DNA from: Pseudomonadota bacterium
Lineage (GTDB): Bacteria > Pseudomonadota > Gammaproteobacteria > Burkholderiales > Burkholderiaceae_C
Assembly: GCA_030538605.1 (NCBI GenBank)
Contig: JAUNTQ010000010.1
Location: 1 to 63,338 of the forward strand
Direction: 5' to 3'
DNA: 63,338 nt
The notes under the pieces were generated by a model. The model was not told where the DNA came from. It made no database searches and saw only the letters and a list, made by a program, of their open reading frames with translations. The number at the start of each line of letters is the position of its first letter. Within the stretch, counting starts at the first letter, position 1. The translations under genes were made by a program, and so were the position numbers. This document shows positions 1 through 8,292 of the stretch, piece after piece.

Positions 1-438
1 CGGCCGCCTTGGCCGTGGGCACCACCTCAGCAGCCGCCTGGGCAGCGGCCTGCGCAATCGGAGTTGGCGCGGTGGCCGGTGCGGCAGCGGCACCTACACC
101 TGCATCTGCCCCGGCCTGCCGCTTGAGGATGAAGGGGTGTTCAGACGCCAGCGAGGGCGGCAGCGGACGCAGATGCGAAGGGTCTGCGCGCACGAAGCCG
201 GTGGGGGCGGGGCCAGCGTACGCCGGGCCCTTGACCATGTCACTGGCAGGTATGTGCGTCACCGGGAGTGGCAGAGTGCCCAGCAGGCTGGGGTGGGGCC
301 GGGGCCCGAAAGGCACGAAAGTGGCAACAGGCTGGGGGATGGGCATGGCTTCCGCCAGGGGCAGGGGGCGCGCATGCAATGGCCCGGCAGGCAGGCTGAA
401 AGGCGGTGGCGGCAGTGCGCCAAGGCCGTTGGGCACAG
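1..438 (-). other. Partial Pro/Ala-rich coding fragment, unidentified
   Basis: Read on the minus strand, this stretch stays open from about 438 to the window edge. It gives a Pro- and Ala-rich polypeptide with phrases such as SDMVKGPAYAGPAPTGF and PSLASEHPFILKRQAG, ending at the edge in an Ala-rich run. The GC-rich third positions suit a real Burkholderiales gene. Its upstream end runs into an IS30 remnant, so the start is missing, and its downstream end lies outside the window. I do not recognise the family. It could be the linker of a secreted or surface protein, or an open frame with no gene behind it. Confidence 0.35.
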
Positions 439-740
439 GTGCGCTACTTCCAGGATCCTCACGGCCTCTGGCAGCAGGACTCCCGCGAGAACACAAATGG
501 ACTGCTGTGGCAGTTTTTGCCCAAAGGCAGTGATCTCTGACAACACGATCAGGATGCGCTGGATTCGATTGCCGACTTGATGAACAACCGGCCCAGGTAG
601 ACGCTGGACGGAAGGTCGCCGTATCAAGCCTTCCAGCAGTTCATGCAGACCATCGAAGAACAACAAGCCGCTACCATTTATTGATTCGATAACCGCTGAT
701 CGTCAATATCAAACAGCGATGTTGCGCTTCAGAGTTGAGA
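439..740 (+). pseudogene. IS30-family transposase C-terminal remnant
   Basis: In the frame of position 454 the plus strand reads [20 protein letters not shown] and then a stretch matching LPKGSDL, which is the C-terminal signature of IS30 transposases (usually DPHSPWQRGSNENTNGLLRQ). Two in-frame stops interrupt it, one after SDL at about 538 and one after NNRPR at about 598. The frame ends with the TGA at 682-684. A degenerate IS end (TTGCGCTTCAGAGTTGA) follows near 722-738. Only the last third of the gene survives, and it abuts minus-strand coding sequence at 439. It cannot make active transposase. Confidence 0.75.
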
Positions 741-749
741 TTTTCAGAT

Positions 750-1103
750 CTATTTTAATCGGGAAGGCTGTTCACGTATTTGTGGATTTGACGGGGTACA
801 CTCCATTAGTACCTCATCTACAGATTTCAATAGCTCATCTCTTTCGCAAAACATCTCTGGCTGAGTGATGATGTAGTAGCTTGGGTCGACAAAGGCTCTG
901 TACATGGCTTGCTGGGGCCAGTCTTCGTAGCCAACAACTTCGCCCGCATTTCTTCGCTCAATTATCCAGCCGGGCGAACCTTCAAAGCCGCCAAATTCGC
1001 TGTTTTCACTCATAATTTCACGTAAATCGGTAAGGCGATTATCTCTTACGATTGCGCGGAGACAAAAAAGTAGGGCGTTTTCCTTTGTGAGAGTGCTTGT
1101 CAT
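750..1103 (-). CDS. Probable immunity protein of an orphan toxin module
   Basis: The ORF encodes 117 residues with no signal peptide or membrane segment and an acidic middle. It starts 31 bp after the stop of the toxin-domain gene at 1135, on the same strand, which is the usual toxin-then-immunity order of CDI, Rhs and T6SS polymorphic toxins. Base composition is clearly lower in GC than the chromosome to the right, which suggests transfer. I do not recognise the sequence family. The immunity role is inferred from position and size only. IS30 scars lie on both sides of the pair. Confidence 0.5.
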   Translation of the reverse strand: MTSTLTKENALLFCLRAIVRDNRLTDLREIMSENSEFGGFEGSPGWIIERRNAGEVVGYEDWPQQAMYRAFVDPSYYIITQPEMFCERDELLKSVDEVLMECTPSNPQIREQPSRLK

Positions 1104-1134
1104 AAGTGGATGGTGTATCGAAATGGAAATTGGA

Positions 1135-1698
1135 TTATTTAATCGGATGAATGTTTCCGATGTAGGGGATGCCGGTTTTTGGGTCTGTGTTTAAGTAGAT
1201 TCTAAAATTAATTCCACTTTGCCTCAAGTCTATAACCCTGTCGCCCTGATTTTGTCTGTTTTGCAGTATTTCAAATGCCCGCTTTCCTGCTGAGAGAGAC
1301 GCGTCAAGCATTTTTTGGTCGCTTATCACTTTTGGGTCGTACACGGTTTTCTCACCCGTCACGACTTTCCCTTTTGAGTTCACATAACTGTATCTGATCT
1401 CATAGATTCCTCGAGTGGATGTTGGCGTCTGGCTGTATTTGGCTCCAATGCTGGCTAGAGTCGTACGTGCGTTTGCTGCGTTATGGGTCCCGCTTAACTG
1501 ACCGGATTTTGTGAATCCATCCGGTCCAAATAAATGGTTGGGCAAATCTAGCCGGTATGCAAGCCCCTGAGAAAAAGTTGAGCTACATGTCGCATCCCGG
1601 ACGATTCCATCGACAATAAACGCTACCCGCTGTTCATGGCCCGCACCGTCATGAGAGGTCTGATCGAACAGCTCAAAGCATCTCCAGTTGTCTCTCAA
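1135..1698 (-). CDS. Orphan polymorphic-toxin C-terminal domain, possibly a BECR/EndoU-like RNase
   Basis: About 145 residues from SQGLAYRLDLPN to NIHPIK look like a secreted-toxin tip module. The ordered elements are SGTHNAANA, GIYEIRY, KTVYDPKVISD and a closing N-x-H-P. This layout reminds me of CdiA C-terminal RNase domains of the EndoU/BECR type; I recognise it from memory and it is uncertain. The carrier protein is missing. The first 38 or so residues of the open frame are antisense IS481 sequence, and the genuine domain begins near 1577, so no native start codon is present. The gene is probably silent, or expressed only by recombination onto a carrier. Its probable immunity gene follows. 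Confidence 0.55.
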   Translation of the reverse strand: MRDNWRCFELFDQTSHDGAGHEQRVAFIVDGIVRDATCSSTFSQGLAYRLDLPNHLFGPDGFTKSGQLSGTHNAANARTTLASIGAKYSQTPTSTRGIYEIRYSYVNSKGKVVTGEKTVYDPKVISDQKMLDASLSAGKRAFEILQNRQNQGDRVIDLRQSGINFRIYLNTDPKTGIPYIGNIHPIK

Positions 1699-2682
1699 TC
1701 GTCCGCACCATGATCATTGCTCTTCACAAAAACGCTCGCACCACCCCTGCCATTCGTGCCGAGATCGCTGCCAGTGCTGACTCGGTCGCTGTCCTTGCCG
1801 CACGCTACAACGTGAGCGAAGACACCATCCGCCGCTGGAAGACCCGCTCGGTCTTCACCGATGCCAGTCACACCGCCCATCGGCTGCAAACCACCCTCAG
1901 CCCTGCACAAGAGGCCATCGCCGTTGAGCTTCGCAAGACGCTGCTGTTGCCTCTGGATGATTTGCTGGCCGTCTGCCGTGAATTTCTCTGCCCCGATGTT
2001 TCCCGCTCAGGGCTGGATCGTTGCCTGCGCCGTCATGGCGTGGGCAACCTGAAGGCTTTGCTGCCAGCCACGCCCAAAGAGCCTGCCAAGGGCTTCAAGG
2101 CCTATGAGCCGGGCTATGTCCATGTGGATGTGAAGTACCTGCCGCAGATGCAGGACGAGAGCAAACGCAGCTACCTGTTTGTGGCCATTGACCGGGCCAC
2201 GCGCTGGGTGTTCGTGCAGATCAAGACCCACAAGACGGCGGCCAATGCCAAGGCGTTTCTGAAGGCTTTGCACAAGGCTTGCCCGATCAAGATCACCAAG
2301 GTGCTGACGGACAACGGCAAGGAGTTCACGCATCGGCTGTTTGCCAGTCGAGACAGGCAGCCCAGTGGCCGTCATGAGTTTGACCGGCTGTGCCAGGAGC
2401 TGGGCATTGAGCACCGGCTGACAAAGCCCAGAACGCCCAAGACCAATGGGATGGTTGAGCGCTTCAACGGGCGCATCAGTGATGTGCTCAAGACGCACCG
2501 CTTCCATTCAGGACAGGACATGCGTCAGACGCTTGAGCGCTACGTGCATTTGTACAACCATCAACTGCCGCAGTCGGCGTTGCACTCAAGAACACCGATG
2601 CAGGAGATGAAGCGTTGGTACGATGAAAAATCTGAGCTGTTTCACAGGCAGCCTGGGAGTACCAATCGTCCGGGATGTGACA
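1588..2682 (+). mobile_element. IS481-family insertion sequence with target duplication
   Basis: The left end TGTCGCATCCCGGACGATT (1588-1606) is matched in inverted orientation by AATCGTCCGGGATGTGACA (2664-2682) with one mismatch. The six bases GCTACA occur immediately outside both ends (1582-1587 and 2683-2688), as expected of a target-site duplication. The element is 1,095 bp and carries one DDE transposase with an HTH and rve core, which fits IS481. The target was the 3' part of an IS30 element. Intact ends, the duplication and an open transposase frame suggest recent insertion. Confidence 0.88.
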
Positions 2683-2822
2683 GCTACACCCAGGAGCAAC
2701 TCGACGCGGTCGCCGACGAACTTAATGGCCGCCCCAGGATGACTTTGGGTTACTGCACCCCTTTGGAGGTCTATGCCCAGCACTTGCACCGCCTAACTCA
2801 ACAACCTGATTCAATGCATTGA
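1710..2822 (+). CDS. IS481 transposase with a C-terminal tail borrowed from IS30
   Basis: This DDE integrase-type transposase has an N-terminal helix-turn-helix (residues about 15-50, with LAARYNVSEDTIRRWK) and an rve core carrying D140 (HVDVKY), D201 (LTDNGKEF) and E250 (GMVERFNGR). The insertion sequence ends inside codon 325, so the native stop is absent. Translation runs on into the flanking IS30 remnant and adds about 45 residues of IS30 transposase C-terminus (YTQEQLDAVADELNGRPR and onward). The 370-residue product is therefore a chimera made by this insertion. The catalytic core looks intact, so activity is plausible. Confidence 0.85.
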   Translation: MIIALHKNARTTPAIRAEIAASADSVAVLAARYNVSEDTIRRWKTRSVFTDASHTAHRLQTTLSPAQEAIAVELRKTLLLPLDDLLAVCREFLCPDVSRSGLDRCLRRHGVGNLKALLPATPKEPAKGFKAYEPGYVHVDVKYLPQMQDESKRSYLFVAIDRATRWVFVQIKTHKTAANAKAFLKALHKACPIKITKVLTDNGKEFTHRLFASRDRQPSGRHEFDRLCQELGIEHRLTKPRTPKTNGMVERFNGRISDVLKTHRFHSGQDMRQTLERYVHLYNHQLPQSALHSRTPMQEMKRWYDEKSELFHRQPGSTNRPGCDSYTQEQLDAVADELNGRPRMTLGYCTPLEVYAQHLHRLTQQPDSMH

Positions 2823-2851
2823 GTAGTTGTTGCACTTGGACTTGAATCCGC
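2683..2851 (+). mobile_element. 3' remnant of an IS30-family element
   Basis: After the IS481 right end the plus strand encodes YTQEQLDAVADELNGRPR and on to QQPDSMH, the standard C-terminus of IS30 transposases, with the stop at 2820-2822. An IS30-like terminal sequence (TTGCACTTGGACTTGAATCC) ends near 2851. The sequence differs clearly from the remnant at 439-740, so two different IS30 elements were present. About ten further bases (1577-1587) to the left of the IS481 element appear to belong to this remnant, because LSYTQE reads through once the insertion is removed. Confidence 0.75.
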
Positions 2852-2886
2852 CGTTTAATAACGTGCGCAAGAAGCTATATTTTTAT
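2852..2886. repeat. Right half of the dispersed AGCTGCTTGCG palindrome
   Basis: The segment AATAACGTGCGCAAGAAGCT followed by ATATTTTTAT is the right arm and T-run of the palindrome family that occurs whole at seven other places in the window. The left arm is absent and is replaced by the IS30 end, so an insertion or deletion appears to have cut this copy in two. It would lie just past the stop of the minus-strand hipA, the position other copies occupy. Confidence 0.6.
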
Positions 2887-2908
2887 CCGATCTGGCTCAC
2901 CCAGGCAC

Positions 2909-4225
2909 TTACCCCAACCGCCCCACCATGTCGCCCACGATGGTGTGCCGAATGGTGCGAAGTGCGCGCGTTTCACCTGCCAGCGTGGCCGACAGCGCGG
3001 GGCGGGCGGCAGCCAGTCGAGCATTGTCGGCCTGCACTTCGCCGAAGAGCTTGTCGGCCTCGGGCACGATGCGACGGCGCAGCTCGCCCAACACGCGCTG
3101 GGCAGTGGCAGGTGCCAAATGCAGCGCCGCGCCGGCTTGCAGCAGCAGCGCGCGGCCCATGCCGGCGAAGTGGCGCACGCCCAGAATCGGCCACGCCAGC
3201 GGCGTCTGCGCGGGCCAGCCCGCCTGGCCGAAAGCGGGCGTGTCGTAGGCAGCCACGCTGAGCAGATCGTAGAACGGTGTCAGTTGCACGCCTTCGTGCG
3301 AGACGAGAAAGCTCAGGTTCTTCAGGTGCGCATCGCTGTTGCCCACCAGCACATTGAAAACCAGCCAGGCGAACAGGCGGGTGCGTGCCACGGCCGGGCT
3401 GCGGCAGGCGTTGGCCAGCCGCAACAGGCTCTCCATGCTGCCCTGGCTGTATTTGAAGCTGCGGCCCAGCCCCAGCAGCTGGCAGGCGTCGATCACGTGA
3501 AGGCGCTGCGCCTGCGCGGAAGGCGCACCGTGGTCGAAGCGGTCGAAGCGGTCAATGAGGTACACCGGCGCGGGCACGTAGCGGCGATGCACGGCGGGCA
3601 CCTCCAGGCGCAGCCGCGCGGCCAGCCGCATGACGAACCATTCGTTGACGGCGGAATGGGGGTAGTCCCCGTCGGGGTGGTCGGGCTTGAGGATGTGGGT
3701 GGACGCTGTGGCACCCGTGGGCTCGAACAGCTCGCCCCCCTGCAACACCACCGCCAGCTTGTGCTGCGCGCCAGCCAGCGACATGCGCTTGATGGCCGCG
3801 TGCGTGAGCGGCACCTTGGGCAACTGGCAAATGCGCGCGTGCAGCACGGCGTCAGACAAGGGGCGCGAATCGCCCGCCGCTGGCAATGCCTCGCCAGGCG
3901 GCAGCAGGGTGAGCGCGCCAGCCGATTCGGCACCATAGTGAGCCAGCAGGCCAAAGGCGTCGGCGACATGAAGCCGGGCGTCGCCCGCCAGCAGGGTGCG
4001 CTGCCCTTCTTCGGGCAGCAGGTTGTCGAAATACCACTGCACGGGCCGGTGGCTGGCACCATCCACCAGCGGATCGGCAGACAGCGGCAGATGCGGGCTG
4101 AGCGCGAAGCGCCAGGGGTGAACAAGCCAGGACGGCGCGTATGCAAAGCGCCACAAGCCGTCCACCTCGTACAGGGTGCCCACCTCGGCACCGTTGATGA
4201 AGGCGCGCAGTGCCCGGCTTGTCAT
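2909..4225 (-). CDS. hipA: HipA-family Ser/Thr kinase toxin
   Basis: HipA toxins phosphorylate targets such as glutamyl-tRNA synthetase and induce dormancy. This 438-residue protein has the HipA N-terminal subdomain, a glycine-rich loop with the conserved Ser region (MSLAGAQHK, about 148-156), the ATP-binding Lys (HILKPD, K180), the catalytic loop GNSDAHLKN (D298) and the metal-binding PFYD (D320). Its length is normal for the family and the catalytic residues are present. The start overlaps the stop of the upstream hipB (ATGA at 4222-4225), so the two are translationally coupled and HipB-HipA autoregulation through the operators upstream of hipB is expected. Confidence 0.88.
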   Translation of the reverse strand: MTSRALRAFINGAEVGTLYEVDGLWRFAYAPSWLVHPWRFALSPHLPLSADPLVDGASHRPVQWYFDNLLPEEGQRTLLAGDARLHVADAFGLLAHYGAESAGALTLLPPGEALPAAGDSRPLSDAVLHARICQLPKVPLTHAAIKRMSLAGAQHKLAVVLQGGELFEPTGATASTHILKPDHPDGDYPHSAVNEWFVMRLAARLRLEVPAVHRRYVPAPVYLIDRFDRFDHGAPSAQAQRLHVIDACQLLGLGRSFKYSQGSMESLLRLANACRSPAVARTRLFAWLVFNVLVGNSDAHLKNLSFLVSHEGVQLTPFYDLLSVAAYDTPAFGQAGWPAQTPLAWPILGVRHFAGMGRALLLQAGAALHLAPATAQRVLGELRRRIVPEADKLFGEVQADNARLAAARPALSATLAGETRALRTIRHTIVGDMVGRLG

Positions 4226-4500
4226 GGCCGGGGCAGATGCCGCGCTGTTTGGGGCAGGTGATCGGCCACGCGATCAGCCACGCTGTCGGGCACGTCGAGC
4301 ACGATGCGAATGCCCAACCCTTCGAGCACCTGAAAGAGCTTGCCCCACTGCACCGAGTCGCTGCCGCGCTCGATCTTGCCCAGAAAGTTCTCGCTGACGC
4401 CGATGCTGCCAGCAGCGTCGTCCTGCCGGATGCCCTGCGTCTTGCGGGCCGCGCGCACGATAGGGCCGATGGCCGCGGCAGTTGGGATAGATATCTGCAT
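4222..4500 (-). CDS. hipB: HipB-type XRE antitoxin/repressor
   Basis: This small helix-turn-helix protein of 92 residues has the HTH at about residues 14-60 (IVRAARKTQGIRQDDAAG, then GVSENFLGKIERG). It should neutralise HipA and repress the operon. I place the start at the ATG at 4498-4500. A GAGG ribosome site sits seven bases upstream within operator 1. An upstream TTG at 4518 would extend the protein by six residues but lies inside the operator. The C-terminus overlaps hipA by four bases. Confidence 0.85.
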   Translation of the reverse strand: MQISIPTAAAIGPIVRAARKTQGIRQDDAAGSIGVSENFLGKIERGSDSVQWGKLFQVLEGLGIRIVLDVPDSVADRVADHLPQTARHLPRP

Positions 4501-4504
4501 AAAA

Positions 4505-4625
4505 ATCCTCACGTTCAAGAGGATTTTGCATCAAATCAGGGAGAGCTGCCTTCCAATCCTCATGAACTTGAGGATTTTTATAGTCAACCGTGATTTCTTA
4601 TCAAAATCCGCAAGATTGCAAGGAT
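4505..4625. promoter_or_regulatory. Three hipBA operators, ATCC-N12-GGAT
   Basis: Three dyads have identical outer half-sites ATCC and GGAT separated by exactly 12 bases: 4505-4524, 4556-4575 and 4606-4625. Their starts are 51 and 50 bp apart, close to five turns of B-DNA, so bound dimers would face the same side. The first covers the ribosome binding site of hipB. E. coli HipB binds TATCC-N8-GGATA, so the half-site is conserved while the spacer is four bases longer. The promoter must lie within this 120-bp block. Confidence 0.85.
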
Positions 4626-4767
4626 TTTCATGTTTTCGCGTCCTTCGCGAATCCTTTGCGTTCTTCGCGTCCGGCAGTTCGGCTGTTTTTCGCCAACCTC
4701 CCCACAATATCCAAAAAAAATCCGCATCGCCCTCGGGCAACGCGGATGTCACGCGAATGCGCCGCTG

Positions 4768-6609
4768 TCAGCGCTTTTGCGGCGGCAAGTCGGTGCAGCT
4801 GCCGTGTGCCACCTCGGCCGCCATGCCGATGCTTTCGCCCAGCGTGGGGTGGGGGTGGATGGTTTTGCCGATGTCTACCGCGTCGGCACCCATCTCGATG
4901 GCCAGGGCTACCTCGCCAATCATGTCGCCTGCGTGCGTGCCGACGATGCCGCCGCCCAGGATGCGGCCGTGGCCGTGCGCCTCGGGCGAATCGTCGAACA
5001 GCAGCTTGGTCATGCCCTCGTCGCGGCCGTTGGCGATGGCACGGCCGGAGGCCGTCCACGGGAACAGTCCCTTTTTCACCTTGATGCCTTGCGCCTTGGC
5101 CTGGTCTTCCGTGAGGCCCACCCAGGCGACTTCGGGGTCGGTGTAGGCGACGCTGGGGATCACGCGGGCGTTGAAGGCGGATCTGGCCAGCTTGTCGTCG
5201 CCCTTTTGCTCGCCTGCGATGACTTCAGCGGCCACATGGCCTTCGTGCACGGCCTTGTGCGCCAGCATGGGCTGGCCGACGATGTCGCCGATGGCGAAGA
5301 TGTGCGGCACGTTGGTGCGCATTTGCACGTCCACGTCGATGAAGCCGCGTTCGGTGACGGCCACACCGGCCTGTTCGGCACCGATTTTCTTGCCGTTGGG
5401 GCTGCGGCCCACGGCTTGCAGCACCAGGTCGTAGGTTTGCGGTGGGGGCGCGCCCTCGCCTTCAAAGCTGACCTCGATGCCCGCATCGGTGGCCTTGGCG
5501 GCCACCGTCTTGGTTTTGAGCATGATGTTGTCGAAGCGCGGCGCGTTCAGCTTTTGCCAGACCTTGACCAGGTCGCGGTCTGCGCCTTGCATCAGGCCGT
5601 CGAGCATTTCGACCACGTCGAGCCGCGCGCCCAGCGTGCTGTAGACGGTGCCCATCTCCAGGCCGATGATGCCGCCGCCCAGGATGAGCATTTTCTTGGG
5701 CACGCCTTTGAGTTGCAGCGCGCCGGTGGAGTCGACCACGCGCGGGTCATCGGGCATGAAGGGCAGGCGCACGGCCTGGCTGCCGGCGGCGATGATGCAG
5801 TGCTTGAACTGCACGGTCTGCTTCTTGCCGGTTTTCTCCTGGCCGGTGCCGCTGGTTTCTTCGACTTCGATGTGGTGCGTGCCGACAAAGGTGCCGTAGC
5901 CGCGCAGCACGGTGATCTTGCGCATCTTCGCCATCGCGCCCAGGCCGCCGGTGAGCTTGGCGATGACCTTCTCCTTGTGCGTGCGCAGTTTGTCGATGTC
6001 GAGCTTGGGCGCGCCGCCGTAGTCGATGCCGAGCGCGGCCAGGTGGCTGACCTCGTCCATCACCGCCGCCACGTGCAGCAGGGCTTTGGAAGGGATGCAG
6101 CCGACGTTCAGGCACACGCCGCCCAAGGTGGTGTAACGCTCGACGACCACGACTTTGAGGCCCAGGTCTGCCGCGCGGAACGCCGCTGAATAGCCACCGG
6201 GGCCGCCGCCGAGGACGAGGACGTCGCAGTCCAGGTCGGTCTGTCCGCTGTAAGCCGCACCGGGTGCCACGCTGGCAGGCGTTGCAACCTGGGCTTTGTT
6301 TGCTACGTTTTTAGAAGCTTCTTGCGCTTGCTGGGCGGGCGCTGGTGCCGGTTTTGATTCAGAAGCGGCACCATCTGCCTCCAGCACCAGCAGCACGCTG
6401 CCCTCGTTCACCGTGTCGCCCAGCTTCACCGACAGCGACTTGACCACGCCGGCGTGGCTGCTGGGGATTTCCATGCTGGCCTTGTCGGATTCGACGGTGA
6501 TGAGCGACTGCTCCACCTTCACCGTGTCGCCGGGCTTGACCAGCACTTCGATCACGGCGACGTCCTTGAAGTCGCCGATGTCGGGCACCTTGACTTGAAT
6601 GTCAGCCAT
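4768..6609 (-). CDS. lpdA: Dihydrolipoamide dehydrogenase (E3) with N-terminal lipoyl domain
   Basis: E3 reoxidises the dihydrolipoyl arms of the pyruvate dehydrogenase complex and passes electrons to NAD+. The 613-residue protein has a lipoyl domain (1-80, lipoyl Lys K43 in ESDKAS), a Pro/Ala/Gln linker (about 81-125), the FAD motif [11 protein letters not shown], the redox disulfide [13 protein letters not shown] (C166/C171), the NAD motif [11 protein letters not shown] and the C-terminal dimerisation motif HPHPTLGE. It is longer than classical E3 (about 475 aa) because of the added lipoyl domain, as known in Neisseria and many betaproteobacteria. It lies 13 bp after aceF as the last gene of the operon. 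Confidence 0.95.
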   Translation of the reverse strand: MADIQVKVPDIGDFKDVAVIEVLVKPGDTVKVEQSLITVESDKASMEIPSSHAGVVKSLSVKLGDTVNEGSVLLVLEADGAASESKPAPAPAQQAQEASKNVANKAQVATPASVAPGAAYSGQTDLDCDVLVLGGGPGGYSAAFRAADLGLKVVVVERYTTLGGVCLNVGCIPSKALLHVAAVMDEVSHLAALGIDYGGAPKLDIDKLRTHKEKVIAKLTGGLGAMAKMRKITVLRGYGTFVGTHHIEVEETSGTGQEKTGKKQTVQFKHCIIAAGSQAVRLPFMPDDPRVVDSTGALQLKGVPKKMLILGGGIIGLEMGTVYSTLGARLDVVEMLDGLMQGADRDLVKVWQKLNAPRFDNIMLKTKTVAAKATDAGIEVSFEGEGAPPPQTYDLVLQAVGRSPNGKKIGAEQAGVAVTERGFIDVDVQMRTNVPHIFAIGDIVGQPMLAHKAVHEGHVAAEVIAGEQKGDDKLARSAFNARVIPSVAYTDPEVAWVGLTEDQAKAQGIKVKKGLFPWTASGRAIANGRDEGMTKLLFDDSPEAHGHGRILGGGIVGTHAGDMIGEVALAIEMGADAVDIGKTIHPHPTLGESIGMAAEVAHGSCTDLPPQKR

Positions 6610-6622
6610 CGTCAGCCTCCCT

Positions 6623-8278
6623 TTACAGCAGCACCCGGCGGAAGTCGCCGAGGATCTGGCCGAGATACGCGTTGAAGCGCGCGGCCGCCGCGCCGTCGAT
6701 GACGCGGTGGTCCCACGTGAGCGACAGGGGCAGCATCAGGCGCGGCTGGAAAGCCTTGCCGTCCCACACCGGCTCCATGGTGCTGCGGCACACGCCGAGG
6801 ATGGCGACTTCGGGGGCGTTGATGATGGGCGTGAAGTAGCGCCCGCCAATGCCGCCCAAGCTGCTGATGGTGAAGGTGGCACCGCTCATGTCGGCGGGGC
6901 CCAATTTGCCGTCGCGCGCTTTCTTGGCCAGCGCGCCCATTTCTTCGCTGATTTGCAGCACGCCTTTCTGGTCGGCGTCCTTGATGACGGGCACGACCAG
7001 GCCGTTGGGGGTGTCGGCGGCAAAGCCGATGTGCCAGTACTGCTTGTAGATGAGCGCGTCGCCATCCAGGCTGCTGTTGAACTCGGGGAATTTCTTCAGT
7101 GCGGCCACGCAGGCCTTGATGAGGAAGGCGAGCATGGTGACCTTGATGCCGCTCTTTTCGTTCTCCTTGTTGGTGGCCACGCGGAAGGCTTCGAGGTCGG
7201 TGATGTCGGCGTCGTCGTGGTTGGTGACGGCGGGAATCATGATCGCGTTGCGCAGCAGGTTGGCACCGCTGATCTTCTTGATGCGGCTCATCTCCTTGCG
7301 CTCGATGGGGCCGAACTTGGCGAAGTCGACCTTGGGCCAGGGGATGAGGCCCAGCGCTGCGCCGTCGCCACCGCCAGCACTGCCCTTGGCGGCCTGCGCC
7401 TTGGTCTGCGCGGTGCCGGCCATCACCGACTGGGTGAAGGCCTGCACGTCTTCCTGGGTGATGCGGCCCTTGGCACCGCTGCCCTTGACTTCATCGAGCG
7501 GCACGCCCAGCTCGCGCGCGAACTTGCGCACGCTGGGGCTGGCGTGGGGCAGGCCCACGGGGGGCTTGGTGGGGTCGTGCGGTGCCGGTGCGGCGGCGCT
7601 GGATGCTTCTTGTTTTGTAGCTGCTTGCGCTTGCTGGGCGGGCACTGGAGCCGCTTTTTGCTCTGAACTGGCTGGTGCGGCAGCAGGTGCCGTGGCAGGC
7701 GCTGCGCCGGTGCTTTCAAGAAGGGCCAGCAGATCGCCCTGGTTGATGGTGTCGCCCAGCTTGACCTTCAGCTCTTTGACGACGCCTGCCACGCTGGACG
7801 GGATTTCCATGCTGGCCTTGTCGCTTTCGACGGTGATGAGCGATTGCTCGACCTTCACCGTGTCGCCGGGTTGGACGAAGACTTCGATGACGGCCACGTC
7901 CTTGAAGTCGCCAATGTCGGGCACGCGCACTTCCACGGTGCCGCCTGACGGTGCGGGGGCGGGCGCAGTGCTTGCTTCTTTTTCAGGAGCTGCTTTCGCA
8001 GGTGCAACAGGCGCTGGAGCCGGTTTTTCTTCAGAACCGGCAGCGGCTTCCAGCAGCATCACCACGCTGCCTTCGTTCACGGTGTCGCCGAGCTTGACCT
8101 TCAGCTCCTTGACCACGCCCGCCGCGCTGGACGGGATCTCCATGCTGGCCTTGTCGCTTTCGACGGTGAGCAGCGATTGCTCCACCTTGACCGTGTCGCC
8201 GGGTTTGACCAGCAGCTCGATGACGGCCACGTCCTTGAAGTCGCCGATGTCGGGGACTTTGACTTCTACCAATGCCAT
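6623..8278 (-). CDS. aceF: Dihydrolipoamide acetyltransferase (PDH E2)
   Basis: E2 forms the core of the pyruvate dehydrogenase complex and transfers the acetyl group to CoA. The 551-residue protein has two lipoyl domains (1-78 with K43, and about 115-190 with K154), Pro/Ala linkers, an E3/E1-binding domain (about 244-281, [18 protein letters not shown]) and a catalytic domain ending in [12 protein letters not shown] (His near 524). I chose the ATG at 8276-8278, where the lipoyl domain begins. The frame stays open upstream inside aceE but has no homology there. The gap to aceE is 14 bp. Confidence 0.95.
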   Translation of the reverse strand: MALVEVKVPDIGDFKDVAVIELLVKPGDTVKVEQSLLTVESDKASMEIPSSAAGVVKELKVKLGDTVNEGSVVMLLEAAAGSEEKPAPAPVAPAKAAPEKEASTAPAPAPSGGTVEVRVPDIGDFKDVAVIEVFVQPGDTVKVEQSLITVESDKASMEIPSSVAGVVKELKVKLGDTINQGDLLALLESTGAAPATAPAAAPASSEQKAAPVPAQQAQAATKQEASSAAAPAPHDPTKPPVGLPHASPSVRKFARELGVPLDEVKGSGAKGRITQEDVQAFTQSVMAGTAQTKAQAAKGSAGGGDGAALGLIPWPKVDFAKFGPIERKEMSRIKKISGANLLRNAIMIPAVTNHDDADITDLEAFRVATNKENEKSGIKVTMLAFLIKACVAALKKFPEFNSSLDGDALIYKQYWHIGFAADTPNGLVVPVIKDADQKGVLQISEEMGALAKKARDGKLGPADMSGATFTISSLGGIGGRYFTPIINAPEVAILGVCRSTMEPVWDGKAFQPRLMLPLSLTWDHRVIDGAAAARFNAYLGQILGDFRRVLL

Positions 8279-8292
8279 GACTGTGTCTCCCT

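Noticed and set aside
4630..6189. Long plus-strand open frames opposite lpdA, aceF and aceE
   Set aside because: They are antisense readings of GC-rich genes, rich in His/Ala/Asp/Val, with no family resemblance.
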